Shown: one piece after another, positions 17,522 to 28,490 of the stretch
Layout of the letters: each line of letters begins with the position of its first letter
How positions within the stretch are numbered: position 1 is the first letter of the stretch
Assembly (NCBI RefSeq): GCF_015319355.1
Contig: NZ_JADILU010000004.1
Span: 372,001 to 436,000, forward strand
Origin: Psychroserpens luteus
GTDB taxonomy: Bacteria > Bacteroidota > Bacteroidia > Flavobacteriales > Flavobacteriaceae
Reading direction: 5' to 3'
Length of the DNA stretch: 64,000 nucleotides
The notes under the pieces: model-generated
Database searches by the model: none
Told to the model about the DNA's origin: nothing
Seen by the model: the letters and a program-made list of their open reading frames with translations, nothing else
Position numbers and translations under genes: made by a program

Positions 17522-19126
17522 TTAAGATTTTATAAGTTTGAATGTTTTTGATGCGTTACCAGATTGAAAAGACATGATATATAATCCAGAAGCCATAGAT
17601 GACATATCCAATTGACTTGAAGACTCTGTCATATCTTGTTCTAAAACAGACTTCCCTAAGACATCAAAAATTCTTAAAGTTGTCATATCGTTTGCTGACG
17701 GAATTTGAATATTCAAAACATCTGCCACAGGATTAGGATAGACTTTAAATTGAAAAAACTCTTCCTCTTGCAATGATAAACCAATATCTAGAGCCAATTG
17801 AAGATCTGGAATCCCATAACCAATAAAATAATCTGGTGTTGTATATTGAGATGCAGACATGCGCACAAATTGTTTGATTTCCTCATTTGTAGCATTTGGT
17901 AGCGCTTGCCATAAAGATGCAATTCCTCCAGCCATTATAGGTGAACTAAATGATGTCCCATTATTATTGATAATATCATTGTTATCATCTATCACAAAAG
18001 CTGCTCCTCCACGAGCTGCAACATCTGGTTTTTGTGTCACTTGAACTTCACTTCCTTGAGAACTAAAAGTTGCATAATCACCATCTCCATCTACAGCTGC
18101 AATACTTAAAACGCCTGTTGCATCTGCTGGAGCTCCAACGCCACTTTCACCAGAATTCCCTGCTGATGTAACGACTAGAATCCCTTTTTCATTTGCAATA
18201 TTTGCACCTCTAGTGATGAACGTTGTACTTCCATTAAGATCTTCATCTGTATGGCTGTAATTCGTGTTTTGATATGTCTTATAACCAAGAGACGTATTGA
18301 TAATATGAACTCCTAAACTATCACTACGCTCTGCAGCTTCTACCCAATAGGCTTCTTCAGCTGGAGTTTCACTAGCAGAATCTTCGGTTCTAAATAAATA
18401 ATAAGATGCGTCTGGTGCAGTACCTACAAATTGGTCTTGTATAAATCCTGCCATATCACTCAATACTTTTGTACCATGATTATTTTCTGTAAAAGCATAT
18501 ACATCATCATTTCTTCCTACAAAATCATAACCATCTAATAAATCACCATTATCACGTAAACGCTGAAATGCTCCCATCGTATCTACATTTGGAAACCCAG
18601 AATCTAATACTGCAACAATAATTCCTTCTCCTGTATAGTCTTGGAGATGTAACGCATTTGCATTTATCATTTCGACTTGATTTTGCGCATTTCCGTAGTT
18701 AAAAGAAATCGTCGTATTTTCTATAGAAAATTTATCTTCGGAAACATCTACTCTCAACATATTTAAGCTTTCATCAGCAAAATCTACAGCTTCTACAAAA
18801 TCAAAATCGTCAACCAAAGCATTAATATCCTCTTCACTGCCTCTCACATATACTGAATTTAACCATTTAGATTTTGCAAAAACGGTAACACCAGTTTCTG
18901 GAGCTTTAAGCAATGTAATATAAGTTTCATTGACTGGAACATCACGCTCATCTATAGTTATACCATGTGCGTTTTTTCTATCGATTGCTTGTTGTGTAAG
19001 AATAGAAATAGGATTATCAATTGAGGCTTGAACGTTCTCTTTTTGATTAAAATAAACCCACGCGTCTTGCTGAGCATATACTGTAAACTGAAAGCATACA
19101 ATACCAATGAGTAGGATTTTTTTCAT
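17522..19126 (-). CDS. Secreted subtilisin-like serine protease (S8) with T9SS C-terminal domain
   Basis: Counting from the ATG at 19126 (preferred over an in-frame TTG at 19150), the protein has 534 residues with a signal peptide ending VYAQ (about 1-19). An inhibitor-like prodomain precedes the catalytic domain, which has D175 (VLDSG), H217 (NNHGT), N324 (SAGNSG) and S392 (GTSFSSP). The last 80 residues carry a T9SS type-A sorting domain: YPNPVADVLNI, LRIFDVLGKSV and a final MASGLYIMSFQSG...KTFKLIKS. It should be exported by T9SS and act on the surface or outside the cell as an endopeptidase. Confidence 0.92.
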   Translation of the reverse strand: MKKILLIGIVCFQFTVYAQQDAWVYFNQKENVQASIDNPISILTQQAIDRKNAHGITIDERDVPVNETYITLLKAPETGVTVFAKSKWLNSVYVRGSEEDINALVDDFDFVEAVDFADESLNMLRVDVSEDKFSIENTTISFNYGNAQNQVEMINANALHLQDYTGEGIIVAVLDSGFPNVDTMGAFQRLRDNGDLLDGYDFVGRNDDVYAFTENNHGTKVLSDMAGFIQDQFVGTAPDASYYLFRTEDSASETPAEEAYWVEAAERSDSLGVHIINTSLGYKTYQNTNYSHTDEDLNGSTTFITRGANIANEKGILVVTSAGNSGESGVGAPADATGVLSIAAVDGDGDYATFSSQGSEVQVTQKPDVAARGGAAFVIDDNNDIINNNGTSFSSPIMAGGIASLWQALPNATNEEIKQFVRMSASQYTTPDYFIGYGIPDLQLALDIGLSLQEEEFFQFKVYPNPVADVLNIQIPSANDMTTLRIFDVLGKSVLEQDMTESSSQLDMSSMASGLYIMSFQSGNASKTFKLIKS

Positions 19127-19296
19127 GTGTTGATTTTTATTATTTTTCAATGTTCACATGCAGTTCGCCAAGAATTACCCTCGCGAATAATAAAATTTTA
19201 GCATGCTCGTATCATAGCAATTAGTGTTTAATTAAAAACTTAGTCGCTTTTAATTAATAAACATTAATATAAATTCGATATTGAACGCTCTGCAAT

Positions 19297-20502
19297 TTAA
19301 GAAATTACTCCCGAACCTACTAATTCGTCATCCAGATACCATGCTGCAAACTGACCTTCGGTTATTGCAGATTGCGGATTTTCAAATTCAATAAAAAGTC
19401 CGTTATCTACTTTATGAAGTGTTGCGTTTTCAAGTGTTTGACGGTAACGAATTCTTGCTTTGACTTTAATTGTTTCGTCAACTTTTAAGGTCAAGTCTTC
19501 ACGAATCCAATGCAATTCTTCATTAGTGACAAAAAGAGCACTTTTAAAAAGTCCAGGATGTTTTTTTCCTTGACCTGTATAAATGACATTCTCATCTACA
19601 TCTGTATCAATTACAAAAAGTGGTTCTACAGTTCCACCAACTGCGAGACCTTTACGTTGACCTTTTGTAAAATAATGCGCGCCTTGATGCTTGCCTACGA
19701 TTTTTCCGTCGGAAACATTATAATCTATCTTTTTAGTTAGATATTGAAGTTCTTCAACTTTGCTTTCAAAATTTGGAGTTTCAACATTATAATACGCTTG
19801 CTCTTCAGGTATTTCTACAATAACACCTTCTTTAGGTTTTAATTTTTGTTGTAAAAACTCTGGCAATCTTACTTTACCAATAAAACAAAGTCCTTGAGAA
19901 TCTTTTTTATCGGCTGTAACTAAATCTAATTTGGTCGCAATTTCTCTAACTTCTGGCTTTGTTAATTCACCAATTGGAAATAAAGCTTTAGATAATTGCT
20001 CTTGTGATAACTGACATAAAAAATAGGATTGATCTTTATTATGATCTGCACCAGCCAATAAATGATAGGTTTCTTTAGAAGTTCCATCAATCACATCAAC
20101 CACAGATGAGATGGCTTTTCTACAATAATGACCAGTTGCTACATAATCCGCTCCTAAGTCTAAGGCAATTTTCATAAAGACATCAAATTTGATTTCTCTA
20201 TTACAAAGCACATCTGGATTTGGTGTTCTCCCCTTTTGGTATTCATCAAACATATAATCTACAATACGCTCTTTGTATTGCTCACTTAAATCTACCGTTT
20301 GAAATGGGATTCCCAATTTATCTGCTACTAACATAGCATCATTACTATCGTCTAACCAAGGACACTCGTCAGATATAGTCACAGAGTCGTCATGCCAGTT
20401 TTTCATAAACAAGCCTATAACCTCATAGCCTTGCTCCTTTAATAAATAGGCTGCAACGCTAGAATCTACTCCTCCTGAAAGTCCGACAATTACTCTTTTC
20501 AT
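19297..20502 (-). CDS. mnmA: tRNA-specific 2-thiouridylase MnmA
   Basis: The 401-residue enzyme has the PP-loop SGGVDSS (9-15) and the catalytic cysteine pair C100 ([11 protein letters not shown]) and C206 ([10 protein letters not shown]). These form and carry the persulfide that makes 2-thiouridine at U34 of Lys, Glu and Gln tRNAs. The Bacteroidota-type length is slightly above the 360-370 of enterobacterial MnmA because of an insert near residues 135-150 and 220-245. The ATG at 20502 is clear. A 170-base spacer downstream shows no gene. Confidence 0.95.
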   Translation of the reverse strand: MKRVIVGLSGGVDSSVAAYLLKEQGYEVIGLFMKNWHDDSVTISDECPWLDDSNDAMLVADKLGIPFQTVDLSEQYKERIVDYMFDEYQKGRTPNPDVLCNREIKFDVFMKIALDLGADYVATGHYCRKAISSVVDVIDGTSKETYHLLAGADHNKDQSYFLCQLSQEQLSKALFPIGELTKPEVREIATKLDLVTADKKDSQGLCFIGKVRLPEFLQQKLKPKEGVIVEIPEEQAYYNVETPNFESKVEELQYLTKKIDYNVSDGKIVGKHQGAHYFTKGQRKGLAVGGTVEPLFVIDTDVDENVIYTGQGKKHPGLFKSALFVTNEELHWIREDLTLKVDETIKVKARIRYRQTLENATLHKVDNGLFIEFENPQSAITEGQFAAWYLDDELVGSGVIS

Positions 20503-20611
20503 CTGATAATCGTTATGTTTATTTTATGGTAAGTAGAAACATCAAATAAAAATTTAGCTTAAAAATCATAAACTAATCCTGACATTTCATCCTGCAAAAT
20601 TAAGAAATAAA

Positions 20612-20638
20612 AATAGCAACAGATGCGCTGTTGCTATT
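20612..20638 (-). terminator. Rho-independent terminator of the MORN-repeat protein gene
   Basis: An 11-bp stem (AATAGCAACAG with CTGTTGCTATT) around a 5-base loop is followed on the minus strand by a T-rich run (TTTTATTTC). It lies 31 bases after the stop at 20669. Confidence 0.75.
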
Positions 20639-20668
20639 ATAATTAACTATGTATTGTATAAGTTTTAA

Positions 20669-21373
20669 CTATTGTTTATTTGGATTTTTACTTCTCTTGG
20701 TATGATCTGTTGTTTTAACAAGTTTTCCATTTTCGTAATATTTCCAAATGCCATGTTTTAGATCTTTTCTGTAGCTGCCTTCTGCTTCCAGATTTCCAGA
20801 CGAATCATAATATTTACAAACACCATGTAACTCATCATTTTCATACGTAAACTCTTTTAAAACTTTTCCGTTTTTTGCATACCAAATTGAGATACCACTG
20901 AGTTTACCATTAATATAATTTGCTGTTTCTGCAGTTGTTCCATCCGGATAAAACACAAGTTTCTCACCTTCTAGTTTTCCGTTATCATTATAAAACTCTG
21001 TTGACATGATAGACTTAAACTTATTATGGTAATAAATCCATTTTCCGGTGTAAAGCTTTCCATTCATTTCGCCTTCACTAATCAATTTCCCTTTAGATGA
21101 TAAAAATTGTACTTGAGCCTTATTATTATCTTTATTGAATATTTTAGTTGCGCTTAAAACACTTGCTCCTCTATTAAGCGTATAAAACTTAAATGTATCT
21201 ATTTCTTTGCCATGTTCAAATTGACCTTCGTATCTTAATTGTTTGGTCTTATCAAAGTGTTTTTTCCAGACACCATGTCGTTTACCTCCATTATCAAACT
21301 GATTAATAGACTCTTGCGCATAAGTGCTTAAAGCACAAATTGTTAAAATATATATAAAAAAATAACGTTTCAT
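20669..21373 (-). CDS. Exported MORN-repeat protein (YwqK-like)
   Basis: The protein has 234 residues with a signal peptide ending TYAQ (about 1-19). Repeated units of the type GxWxxYYxNGKLxxExxYxNGKxxG follow, for example GKWIYYHNKF, GISIWYAKNGKV, GVCKYYDSSG and GIWKYYENGK. These match the MORN_2/YwqK family, sometimes labelled toxin-antitoxin antitoxin without evidence in Bacteroidota. It probably forms an extended beta-hairpin surface in the periplasm or outside the cell. A second family member is at 39939-40610. Confidence 0.82.
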   Translation of the reverse strand: MKRYFFIYILTICALSTYAQESINQFDNGGKRHGVWKKHFDKTKQLRYEGQFEHGKEIDTFKFYTLNRGASVLSATKIFNKDNNKAQVQFLSSKGKLISEGEMNGKLYTGKWIYYHNKFKSIMSTEFYNDNGKLEGEKLVFYPDGTTAETANYINGKLSGISIWYAKNGKVLKEFTYENDELHGVCKYYDSSGNLEAEGSYRKDLKHGIWKYYENGKLVKTTDHTKRSKNPNKQ

Positions 21374-21395
21374 TTAGTTTTGTTTAATCATTATG

Positions 21396-21403
21396 TAAAT
21401 TTG
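21396..21403 (+). promoter_or_regulatory. Candidate -7 promoter element (TAAATTTG)
   Basis: The octamer matches TAnnTTTG and lies 52 bases before the ATG of the fasciclin gene, in the 82-base spacer between divergent genes. The -33 half is not clear. Confidence 0.35.
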
Positions 21404-21455
21404 TTGAACAAAATATATTTTTATAGAAAAATGTTGAACAATAAAACTCAAAAAA

Positions 21456-22868
21456 ATGAAAATTATTTCAAAAACAATCAAATTTCTACCGTTATTTTTA
21501 TTAGCTCTGGTAATTACATCTTGTAATAACGATGATGACAATGGAATCACGACTACTCCACAAGAATTAAATATTGTTGAAACCGCAATAGCAACATCAG
21601 ACTTATCTAGTTTAGTGGCTGCATTACAAGCTGCAGATGGTGATTTAGTAAATGTATTAAATGGTAATGGTCCATTTACTGTACTTGCACCAACAAACGA
21701 AGCTTTAGCAACTTTTTTAAGTGATAATGGCTTTGCTAATTTAGATGCAGTACCTACAGATGTATTATCTCAAATTTTACTAAATCATGTTATTTCTGAT
21801 GATTTATCATCAACAGACTTAGTCGCTTTAGGATCTGGTTACACAAGTACTAATGCTACAGGAGCAGGAGGAAACGCAATGAGTATTTATTTTAATACAA
21901 GTAATGGCGTAAGTTTTAATGATGTATCAAGCGTAACTACAGCAGATGTTGATACCTCTAACGGTACAGTTCACATCGTAGACGCAGTAATTGGATTACC
22001 AAGTATAGTAAATCATGCTGTCGCAAATCCAGAGTTTAGTAATTTAGTTGCTGCTCTAGGCGCTGCAGATGGTGATTTAGTAAATGTACTAAGTGGCACT
22101 GGACCTTTTACAGTATTAGCACCAGACAATGCTGCTTTTGCTACCTTTTTAGACGGAACTCCTCTAGGAGATGTCCCAACAGATGCTTTATCAAATATTT
22201 TACTAAACCATGTGCTTAGTGGAGCAGTAACTTCTACAGATTTAGTTGGATTAGGAAACACATATACAAACACATCTGCTTCTGGACCTGGAGATAATGC
22301 AATAAGCTTATATTCTAATGTTGATAATGGTGTACGTTTCAATGGAGTTTCATCTGTAGCAACTGCAGATGTTATTGGAACAAACGGAATTATTCACGCA
22401 GTAGATGCAGTTATTGACATCCCAACAGTAGTGACATTTGCAACTGCAGATCCAAACTTTTCAACGTTAGTTACAGCATTAACAACGTTAACGCCTGCTA
22501 CAGATTTTGTAGCAACTTTATCTACAGCAAACGGAACAAGTCCAGCACCTTTTACAGTATTTGCTCCAACAAATGATGCTTTTGATGCACTAGATGCAAT
22601 TCCTGCAGAAGATGTATTAACTCAAGTATTGTTACACCACGTTTTAGGTGATGCTAACGTGACGTCTGGTGATTTAACAGATGGAATTTCACCAACCATG
22701 TTAAACGGACAAGCAATCACTATCAACTTACCTGGAACAGGAAGTAATATTGCAGATGTAACCGATGGTGCAGGAAATACAGATATTGGTATTGTTGCAG
22801 TTGATGTACAAGCTGGTAATGGTGTGATTCACGTTTTAAACAAAGTGATGTTACCGTCAATAGACTAA
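21456..22868 (+). CDS. Lipoprotein with three fasciclin (FAS1) domains
   Basis: This is a 470-residue protein with a lipoprotein signal ending ITSC (Cys at about 23) and an acidic NDDDNG linker. Three FAS1 domains lie at about 38-178, 185-320 and 326-467. Each shows the FAS1 H1 block (GPFTVLAPTNEA, GPFTVLAPDNAA, APFTVFAPTNDA) and an end block such as GTVHIVDAVI or GVIHVLNKVM. The first two domains are close duplicates, also at DNA level (AADGDLVNVL repeated). FAS1 proteins mediate adhesion; here a surface-exposed or outer-membrane role is likely. A strong terminator follows. Confidence 0.92.
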   Translation: MKIISKTIKFLPLFLLALVITSCNNDDDNGITTTPQELNIVETAIATSDLSSLVAALQAADGDLVNVLNGNGPFTVLAPTNEALATFLSDNGFANLDAVPTDVLSQILLNHVISDDLSSTDLVALGSGYTSTNATGAGGNAMSIYFNTSNGVSFNDVSSVTTADVDTSNGTVHIVDAVIGLPSIVNHAVANPEFSNLVAALGAADGDLVNVLSGTGPFTVLAPDNAAFATFLDGTPLGDVPTDALSNILLNHVLSGAVTSTDLVGLGNTYTNTSASGPGDNAISLYSNVDNGVRFNGVSSVATADVIGTNGIIHAVDAVIDIPTVVTFATADPNFSTLVTALTTLTPATDFVATLSTANGTSPAPFTVFAPTNDAFDALDAIPAEDVLTQVLLHHVLGDANVTSGDLTDGISPTMLNGQAITINLPGTGSNIADVTDGAGNTDIGIVAVDVQAGNGVIHVLNKVMLPSID

Positions 22869-22932
22869 ATAAATCATAAGTTCATTAAAATTAGATTAAT
22901 AGCATAATGTAGATTGTATTGAACTTAATATT

Positions 22933-22970
22933 AAAAGCCTTTAGATTATTTAATCTGAAGGCTTTTTTTT
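22933..22970 (+). terminator. Rho-independent terminator of the fasciclin gene
   Basis: A 16-bp stem with one G-T pair (arms AAAAGCCTTTAGATTA and TAATCTGAAGGCTTTT) around a TT loop runs into eight T residues. Confidence 0.9.
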
Positions 22971-23141
22971 GTGACCTAATTGTATTATTCCCTTTTCTTC
23001 GGAAATGTAACACCAGTTAAAAACGCTTCTGTCAATAATAGCAACCTACTCCAACATTAATTATGGTAACCAGCTTATCAAAACCTCATTTAAAATAACG
23101 CATTTGGTGAGTAGTTGATATTTCCGAAGTTATAAAAATCA

Positions 23142-23173
23142 AAAGAGCCTTTAGAATAATCTAAAGGCTCTTT
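23142..23173 (-). terminator. Rho-independent terminator of yidC
   Basis: A perfect 14-bp stem (AAAGAGCCTTTAGA with TCTAAAGGCTCTTT) around a 4-base loop lies 25 bases after the yidC stop. On the minus strand it is followed by TTGATTTTTA. Confidence 0.85.
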
Positions 23174-23197
23174 GTATCTATAATTAATAAAAGAATA

Positions 23198-25102
23198 CTA
23201 TTTCTTTCTCTTTTGCTGTGATTGCTTTTGCTCTTCAGCTTGCTCCATCATACTTGCCATTTTCTTTTGAAACTTATTTTGTTTCTTAGGCTTTGTCTTA
23301 TTCACTTGAATCTGTGCATGAATCTTATCTTCATCTAGAATAAAATTCTTAATAACTAACATAATTCCAATACTAATAAGGTTAGAAATAAAGTAGTACA
23401 AACTCAATCCTGAGGCATATTTGTTAAAGAAAATCAACATTAAAATTGGAGAGAAGTAAATCATGTACTTCATCATTTTACCCATATCTGGCATCCCTTC
23501 TTGCGTTGGTTGTGATGCCATTTGTTGACCTGTCGTCATTTTCATATAAAAGAAAATCGCGATAGCTGCCAAAATTGGAAATAAACTTACGTGACTACCA
23601 TATAATGGAATGTTAAACGGAAGCTGAGCAATGACATCATATGATGATAAATCGTCTGCCCAAAGGAAACTTTTTTGACGTAAAGCAAAAGCTGTTGGAA
23701 AAAACATAAACAAAGCGTAAAACACTGGCAATTGAATCAAACCAGGTAAACAACCAGCTAACGGACTTGCGCCTGCTTTATTTTGAAGTGCCATTGTTTC
23801 TTGTTGCGCCTTCATTTTATTGTCTTTATGCTTCTCTCTAATGGCATCTAACTCAGGTTTTAAAACCTTCATTTTTGCTTGAGATAAAAACTGCTTGTAT
23901 TGTACAAATGACATCACTAATTTTATTAAAATAGTCATTACAATAATAGCAATACCATAAGGTAAGAATCCACTTAAGAAACCAAATAGAGGAATAAACA
24001 AATGCTTATTAATCCATCCAAAAATCCCCCAACCAAATGGGATACTTTCTTCTAAGTGGTAATCATAATTCTTTAAGACCTTACTATCTGTTGGTCCAAA
24101 GTAAAGTTTGAAATTATTTGTTGCCTCTCCATTGGTAAACGTTAATGGTAATTTAGATGCAAATTCTTTAGTGAAAATAGTATCTATTTCTTCGTCTTCA
24201 ACTAAATCTACAGTAGAAATTCTTGCATTTTTAATTGGATTTTCTGCAACAAGAATTGTACTAAAAAAGTGTTGTCTATAAGATAACCAACGCGCATCAT
24301 CAATAACCTCTTCATCTTCTCCTGCTTGCGCTAACTTATCAATCTTATCACCTTCATACATGTAGGTTAATCGTGTGTAACGATTCTCATAACTCACACT
24401 TTGATCATGACGATAAGTTTTTAATTTCCAATCTAAATCTATAGCTTGAGAACTATTAACAACAGTGTTTAAACCTTGAGAACTAATAGAAAAATCTATC
24501 ATGTAATCGTCTGGCTTTAACTCATAACGATATTCTAAATACTGAGTGTTAGATGCTTTAAATTTCATCGAAACAACTGTATTATCACCGTTTTTGGTTA
24601 CAGTAGGTTCAAAATATTTATCCTGAGTATTTAGTATTCTATTGTCTGTTGTTGGTAACGTAATATTAAAAAACTCATTACCATCTTCAATTAATGCAAT
24701 TGGAACAGAATCGTAATCAACAAATTTTTTCAGAATGACTTCGGAAAGAAATCCACCCTTATTACTAAATTTTAAATCCAGTACATCTGTTTGTACAGTT
24801 GTAAAAGTATCTGTTGCAGATGGAAGCGTTGATGAAAACGCAAACGATCCTAGTTTATTTTTTAACGCTTCTAATTTTAAAGAATCTCCTGGCTTTGGTG
24901 CTGTAAAATCTTCGGCAGCAACAACTTTAGTGTCTTTAGTTTGCTTGGTTTCTGCTTTTTTACCTGCTTCAATTTGCTCTTGCTTCTCTTGTTCTGCTAA
25001 TTCTTCAGGAGTGGGTTGATTTTTCCACATCATGAAGATTAGTATTCCGAAGATAAGAACAAATCCTATAATCGATTTTACGTCGAATTTTTTTTCTTCC
25101 AT
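23198..25102 (-). CDS. yidC: Membrane protein insertase YidC
   Basis: The 634-residue protein has an N-terminal signal anchor (about 8-24). A large periplasmic domain (about 60-360) is typical of Gram-negative YidC. The conserved insertase core follows at about 365-600, with five membrane segments including the QYKQFLSQAKMKVL and GCLPGLIQLPVFYALF motifs. The tail is basic (KTKPKKQNKFQKK...QQKRKK), as in Bacteroidota YidC, and probably helps bind ribosomes. It inserts membrane proteins with or without SecYEG. The ATG at 25102 is clear. The pyrG gene upstream is separated by a DUF559 mini-element. Confidence 0.96.
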   Translation of the reverse strand: MEEKKFDVKSIIGFVLIFGILIFMMWKNQPTPEELAEQEKQEQIEAGKKAETKQTKDTKVVAAEDFTAPKPGDSLKLEALKNKLGSFAFSSTLPSATDTFTTVQTDVLDLKFSNKGGFLSEVILKKFVDYDSVPIALIEDGNEFFNITLPTTDNRILNTQDKYFEPTVTKNGDNTVVSMKFKASNTQYLEYRYELKPDDYMIDFSISSQGLNTVVNSSQAIDLDWKLKTYRHDQSVSYENRYTRLTYMYEGDKIDKLAQAGEDEEVIDDARWLSYRQHFFSTILVAENPIKNARISTVDLVEDEEIDTIFTKEFASKLPLTFTNGEATNNFKLYFGPTDSKVLKNYDYHLEESIPFGWGIFGWINKHLFIPLFGFLSGFLPYGIAIIVMTILIKLVMSFVQYKQFLSQAKMKVLKPELDAIREKHKDNKMKAQQETMALQNKAGASPLAGCLPGLIQLPVFYALFMFFPTAFALRQKSFLWADDLSSYDVIAQLPFNIPLYGSHVSLFPILAAIAIFFYMKMTTGQQMASQPTQEGMPDMGKMMKYMIYFSPILMLIFFNKYASGLSLYYFISNLISIGIMLVIKNFILDEDKIHAQIQVNKTKPKKQNKFQKKMASMMEQAEEQKQSQQKRKK

Positions 25103-25120
25103 TGTTTAGTTTATGAGTTT

Positions 25121-25587
25121 CTCCTCCTTTTGAAGGAGGAGATTAAGAGGTGGTTATTGTTTTAGTTTAGTTTTAATTGCTTCTAATACCATATCTAAAT
25201 TTTCGAAAACTGCTTTATTTTCAAATCTGATAACACGATATCCTAGCTTGTTTAAATCGTTAGTTCTTTTAAAATCATATTCACTATTGATGAAGTTGTT
25301 ATGAACTTCTCCATCTAATTCTATTATTAATTTTTTACTCGGACAATAAAAATCAACTATATAATTATCAATGCTCTGTTGTCTTCTAAATTTTGTATTC
25401 TCTAATTGACTTTTTCTAAGCATTTTCCAAAGTTGACTTTCTGCTTTGGTTGGGTTATTTCTTAATTCTTTTCTGAACTCTTTTAAATACGTCCTATTAT
25501 GTAATTCGTTATTCAAAAAATTGTTCTTTATAATTTTAACCACTCCGTCCGCAAAAAAAGCGGACACCTCTCCTTTAAAAGGAGAGG
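25121..25587. mobile_element. DUF559-gene mini-element bracketed by palindromes
   Basis: The left boundary is the palindrome CTCCTCCTT-TTG-AAGGAGGAG (25121-25141), with AGAGGTGGTT after it. The right boundary has AACCAC (25538), a GTCCGC-A7-GCGGAC hairpin (25547-25565) and the palindrome CCTCTCCTTT-A-AAAGGAGAGG (25567-25587). The inward GTGGTT/AACCAC pair and the GGAGAGG-type palindromes make an inverted frame around one gene. I infer a mobile or formerly mobile unit; no transposase is present. Confidence 0.5.
25154..25567 (-). CDS. DUF559 endonuclease-like domain protein
   Basis: The conserved domain starts near LKEFRKELRNNPTKAE and includes LWKMLRKSQLENTKFRRQQ, YIVDFYCPSKKLIIELDGEVH and YRVIRFENKAVF. 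This is the DUF559/Vsr-like PD-(D/E)xK nuclease fold, with the D-x(n)-E-x-D residues in VDFYC and IELDGE. The computed GTG start at 25567 lies inside the flanking palindrome; translation more likely begins further in, so the first 20 or so residues are uncertain. It sits between yidC and pyrG within inverted repeats. The nuclease activity is a family inference. Confidence 0.75.
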   Translation of the reverse strand: MSAFFADGVVKIIKNNFLNNELHNRTYLKEFRKELRNNPTKAESQLWKMLRKSQLENTKFRRQQSIDNYIVDFYCPSKKLIIELDGEVHNNFINSEYDFKRTNDLNKLGYRVIRFENKAVFENLDMVLEAIKTKLKQ

Positions 25588-25619
25588 ACCCAAACAGCTC
25601 ATCAAAAAGCTATCCAATA

Positions 25620-27266
<1,647 letters not shown>

Positions 27267-27394
27267 TTAAACGCAGGCAAATTTACAAAATTTAAATAGT
27301 TATTGTTGTATTGTTTTTAGGTTTGTTTATAATATTAAAAACGTGCAGTTTGGAAGCTGTTTTGGACTTGACTTTGTCAAAAAAATAGTCGTAC

Positions 27395-28120
27395 TTCGTC
27401 TAACGATTGATAAAAAACATTGAAACGATTTTTTATCAGAGCTAACCGTTGGCAATAATTATGAAAAAACTGTGTTTTGGAATTTTATTTCTTATTTTGA
27501 GCTGCAATGTTTGCAATGAAAAACATATTGCTGACACCTCTTGTTTTAAGAAATTGCAAATTTCAATTCTGAAAGAATCTACTAAAAAAATTAACTTTTC
27601 TAAACAGATTAATTGTTTTGAATGGGATAGTTTAGAGATTGGTTATCGTGGTTCTTATGAAAACTATCCTTGCTCTAAATTTCATCAAATAGATAAGGAA
27701 TATGACATATTTTTAGGCAGGAAACTTGAAAATCATATGGATTGGTTAGACCGAGATAGACATTGGACTTTTATTTATTTTTATAAAAATGGAATGATTT
27801 TAAATGATGTATTAGCTATTCCAGAAAGCGTTGCTAGTTTTGATGAGTTAAAAGAAAATAACGGAACTGATAACTTGTTTTATAAAAATAAAAATACTGA
27901 ATTTAGAATAACTGATTTTTTATATGGTGGAATTTCAGGAAAAGAACTTCAAAACCATCGTCAAATATTAAAATAACTATTGCCAACAATGTGTATAAGT
28001 AATTGCTTTATTTCTGCTCTACTTGCGAATATTCCTGCGGAATATTCACAGGTTCGTGAAAGTTTGCTAACTTAGTTGCTTAACCACGCAACTAAGTAAT
28101 ACACGCACACGTTAAACAAA
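27395..28120 (+). mobile_element. Solo cassette-like unit with the same ends as the 41.7-46.8 kb array
   Basis: The left end is TTCGTCTAACG (27395-27405) and the right end CGTTAAACAAA (28110-28120). A left hairpin GATAAAAAA/TTTTTTATC encloses CATTGAAACGA (409-437 of this kilobase). The inner inverted repeat GTTGGCAATA ... TATTGCCAAC brackets the gene. The right module has a palindrome GAATATTCC-TGC-GGAATATTC (28027-28047) and a CTTAGTTGC / GCAACTAAG hairpin (about 28072-28097). All parts correspond in order to the array units, but the stem sequences differ and remain paired. Confidence 0.7.
27461..27976 (+). CDS. Small lipoprotein-like cassette protein, unknown function
   Basis: From the ATG at 27461 the product has 171 residues. 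It starts with a lipoprotein signal (MKKLCFGILFLILSC, Cys 15) followed by a soluble domain containing WDSLEIGYRGSYENY and WTFIYFYKNGMI. An in-frame TTG at 27449 lies inside the inner inverted repeat and is less likely. It is the only gene of the solo unit at 27395-28120, and no relatives are recognised. The unit's left arm supplies an upstream hairpin, so transcript structure could regulate it. Confidence 0.7.
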   Translation: MKKLCFGILFLILSCNVCNEKHIADTSCFKKLQISILKESTKKINFSKQINCFEWDSLEIGYRGSYENYPCSKFHQIDKEYDIFLGRKLENHMDWLDRDRHWTFIYFYKNGMILNDVLAIPESVASFDELKENNGTDNLFYKNKNTEFRITDFLYGGISGKELQNHRQILK

Positions 28121-28180
28121 ACATCAAAATCTATAACCAATCATTTAACAAGTCTTATCACTCAATCCTTTTAGTGTTCA

Positions 28181-28381
28181 TCATTGTAATGAATTTACAC
28201 CTTTCTTACTGAACGACTTAAATTGTCTTTGAGAGAACTGTCTTTGAGAATGATTTAACTTCTTAACTTTATTTATCACTTTTCGAGATTCTATTTCAGC
28301 AGTGAGAGCATCCTTCATCAAAACTTTAATAAACATAAAACATATAAGACCTAAAATAATACCGATTGAAATTTCAAACAT
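28181..28381 (-). CDS. Possible small single-pass membrane protein
   Basis: The product has 66 residues: one membrane segment (about 3-21), then a basic tail with a short internal repeat (SQRQFSQRQF). It has an ATG and sits between the solo cassette and the DUF3820 gene. No family is recognised and the reading frame is short, so it may be spurious. Confidence 0.4.
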   Translation of the reverse strand: MFEISIGIILGLICFMFIKVLMKDALTAEIESRKVINKVKKLNHSQRQFSQRQFKSFSKKGVNSLQ

Positions 28382-28490
28382 AATGAGAGATTTGGATTAA
28401 CACTACAAAGTTGAGCAGATCGTCGAATATTAGTGTCTTTTATCGGTAAACAGTTTGACTCATTTCCTAAATCAGGAACCTTTTAGAGTA

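Larger units (their letters stand above)
22869..23197. other. Intergenic region with two terminators and two CTTCGGAA octamers
   Basis: This 329-base gap between convergent genes holds the terminators at 22933-22970 and 23142-23173 and copies of the octamer at 22997 and near 23123. No coding frame was seen. Confidence 0.6.

Noticed and set aside
22013-22342. Minus-strand frame inside the fasciclin gene
   Set aside because: It is a shadow of the repeated FAS1 coding sequence with no signal of its own.
27395-28120. Insertion sequence
   Set aside because: The encoded protein is a lipoprotein-like product, not a transposase, and no target-site duplication is evident at the ends.
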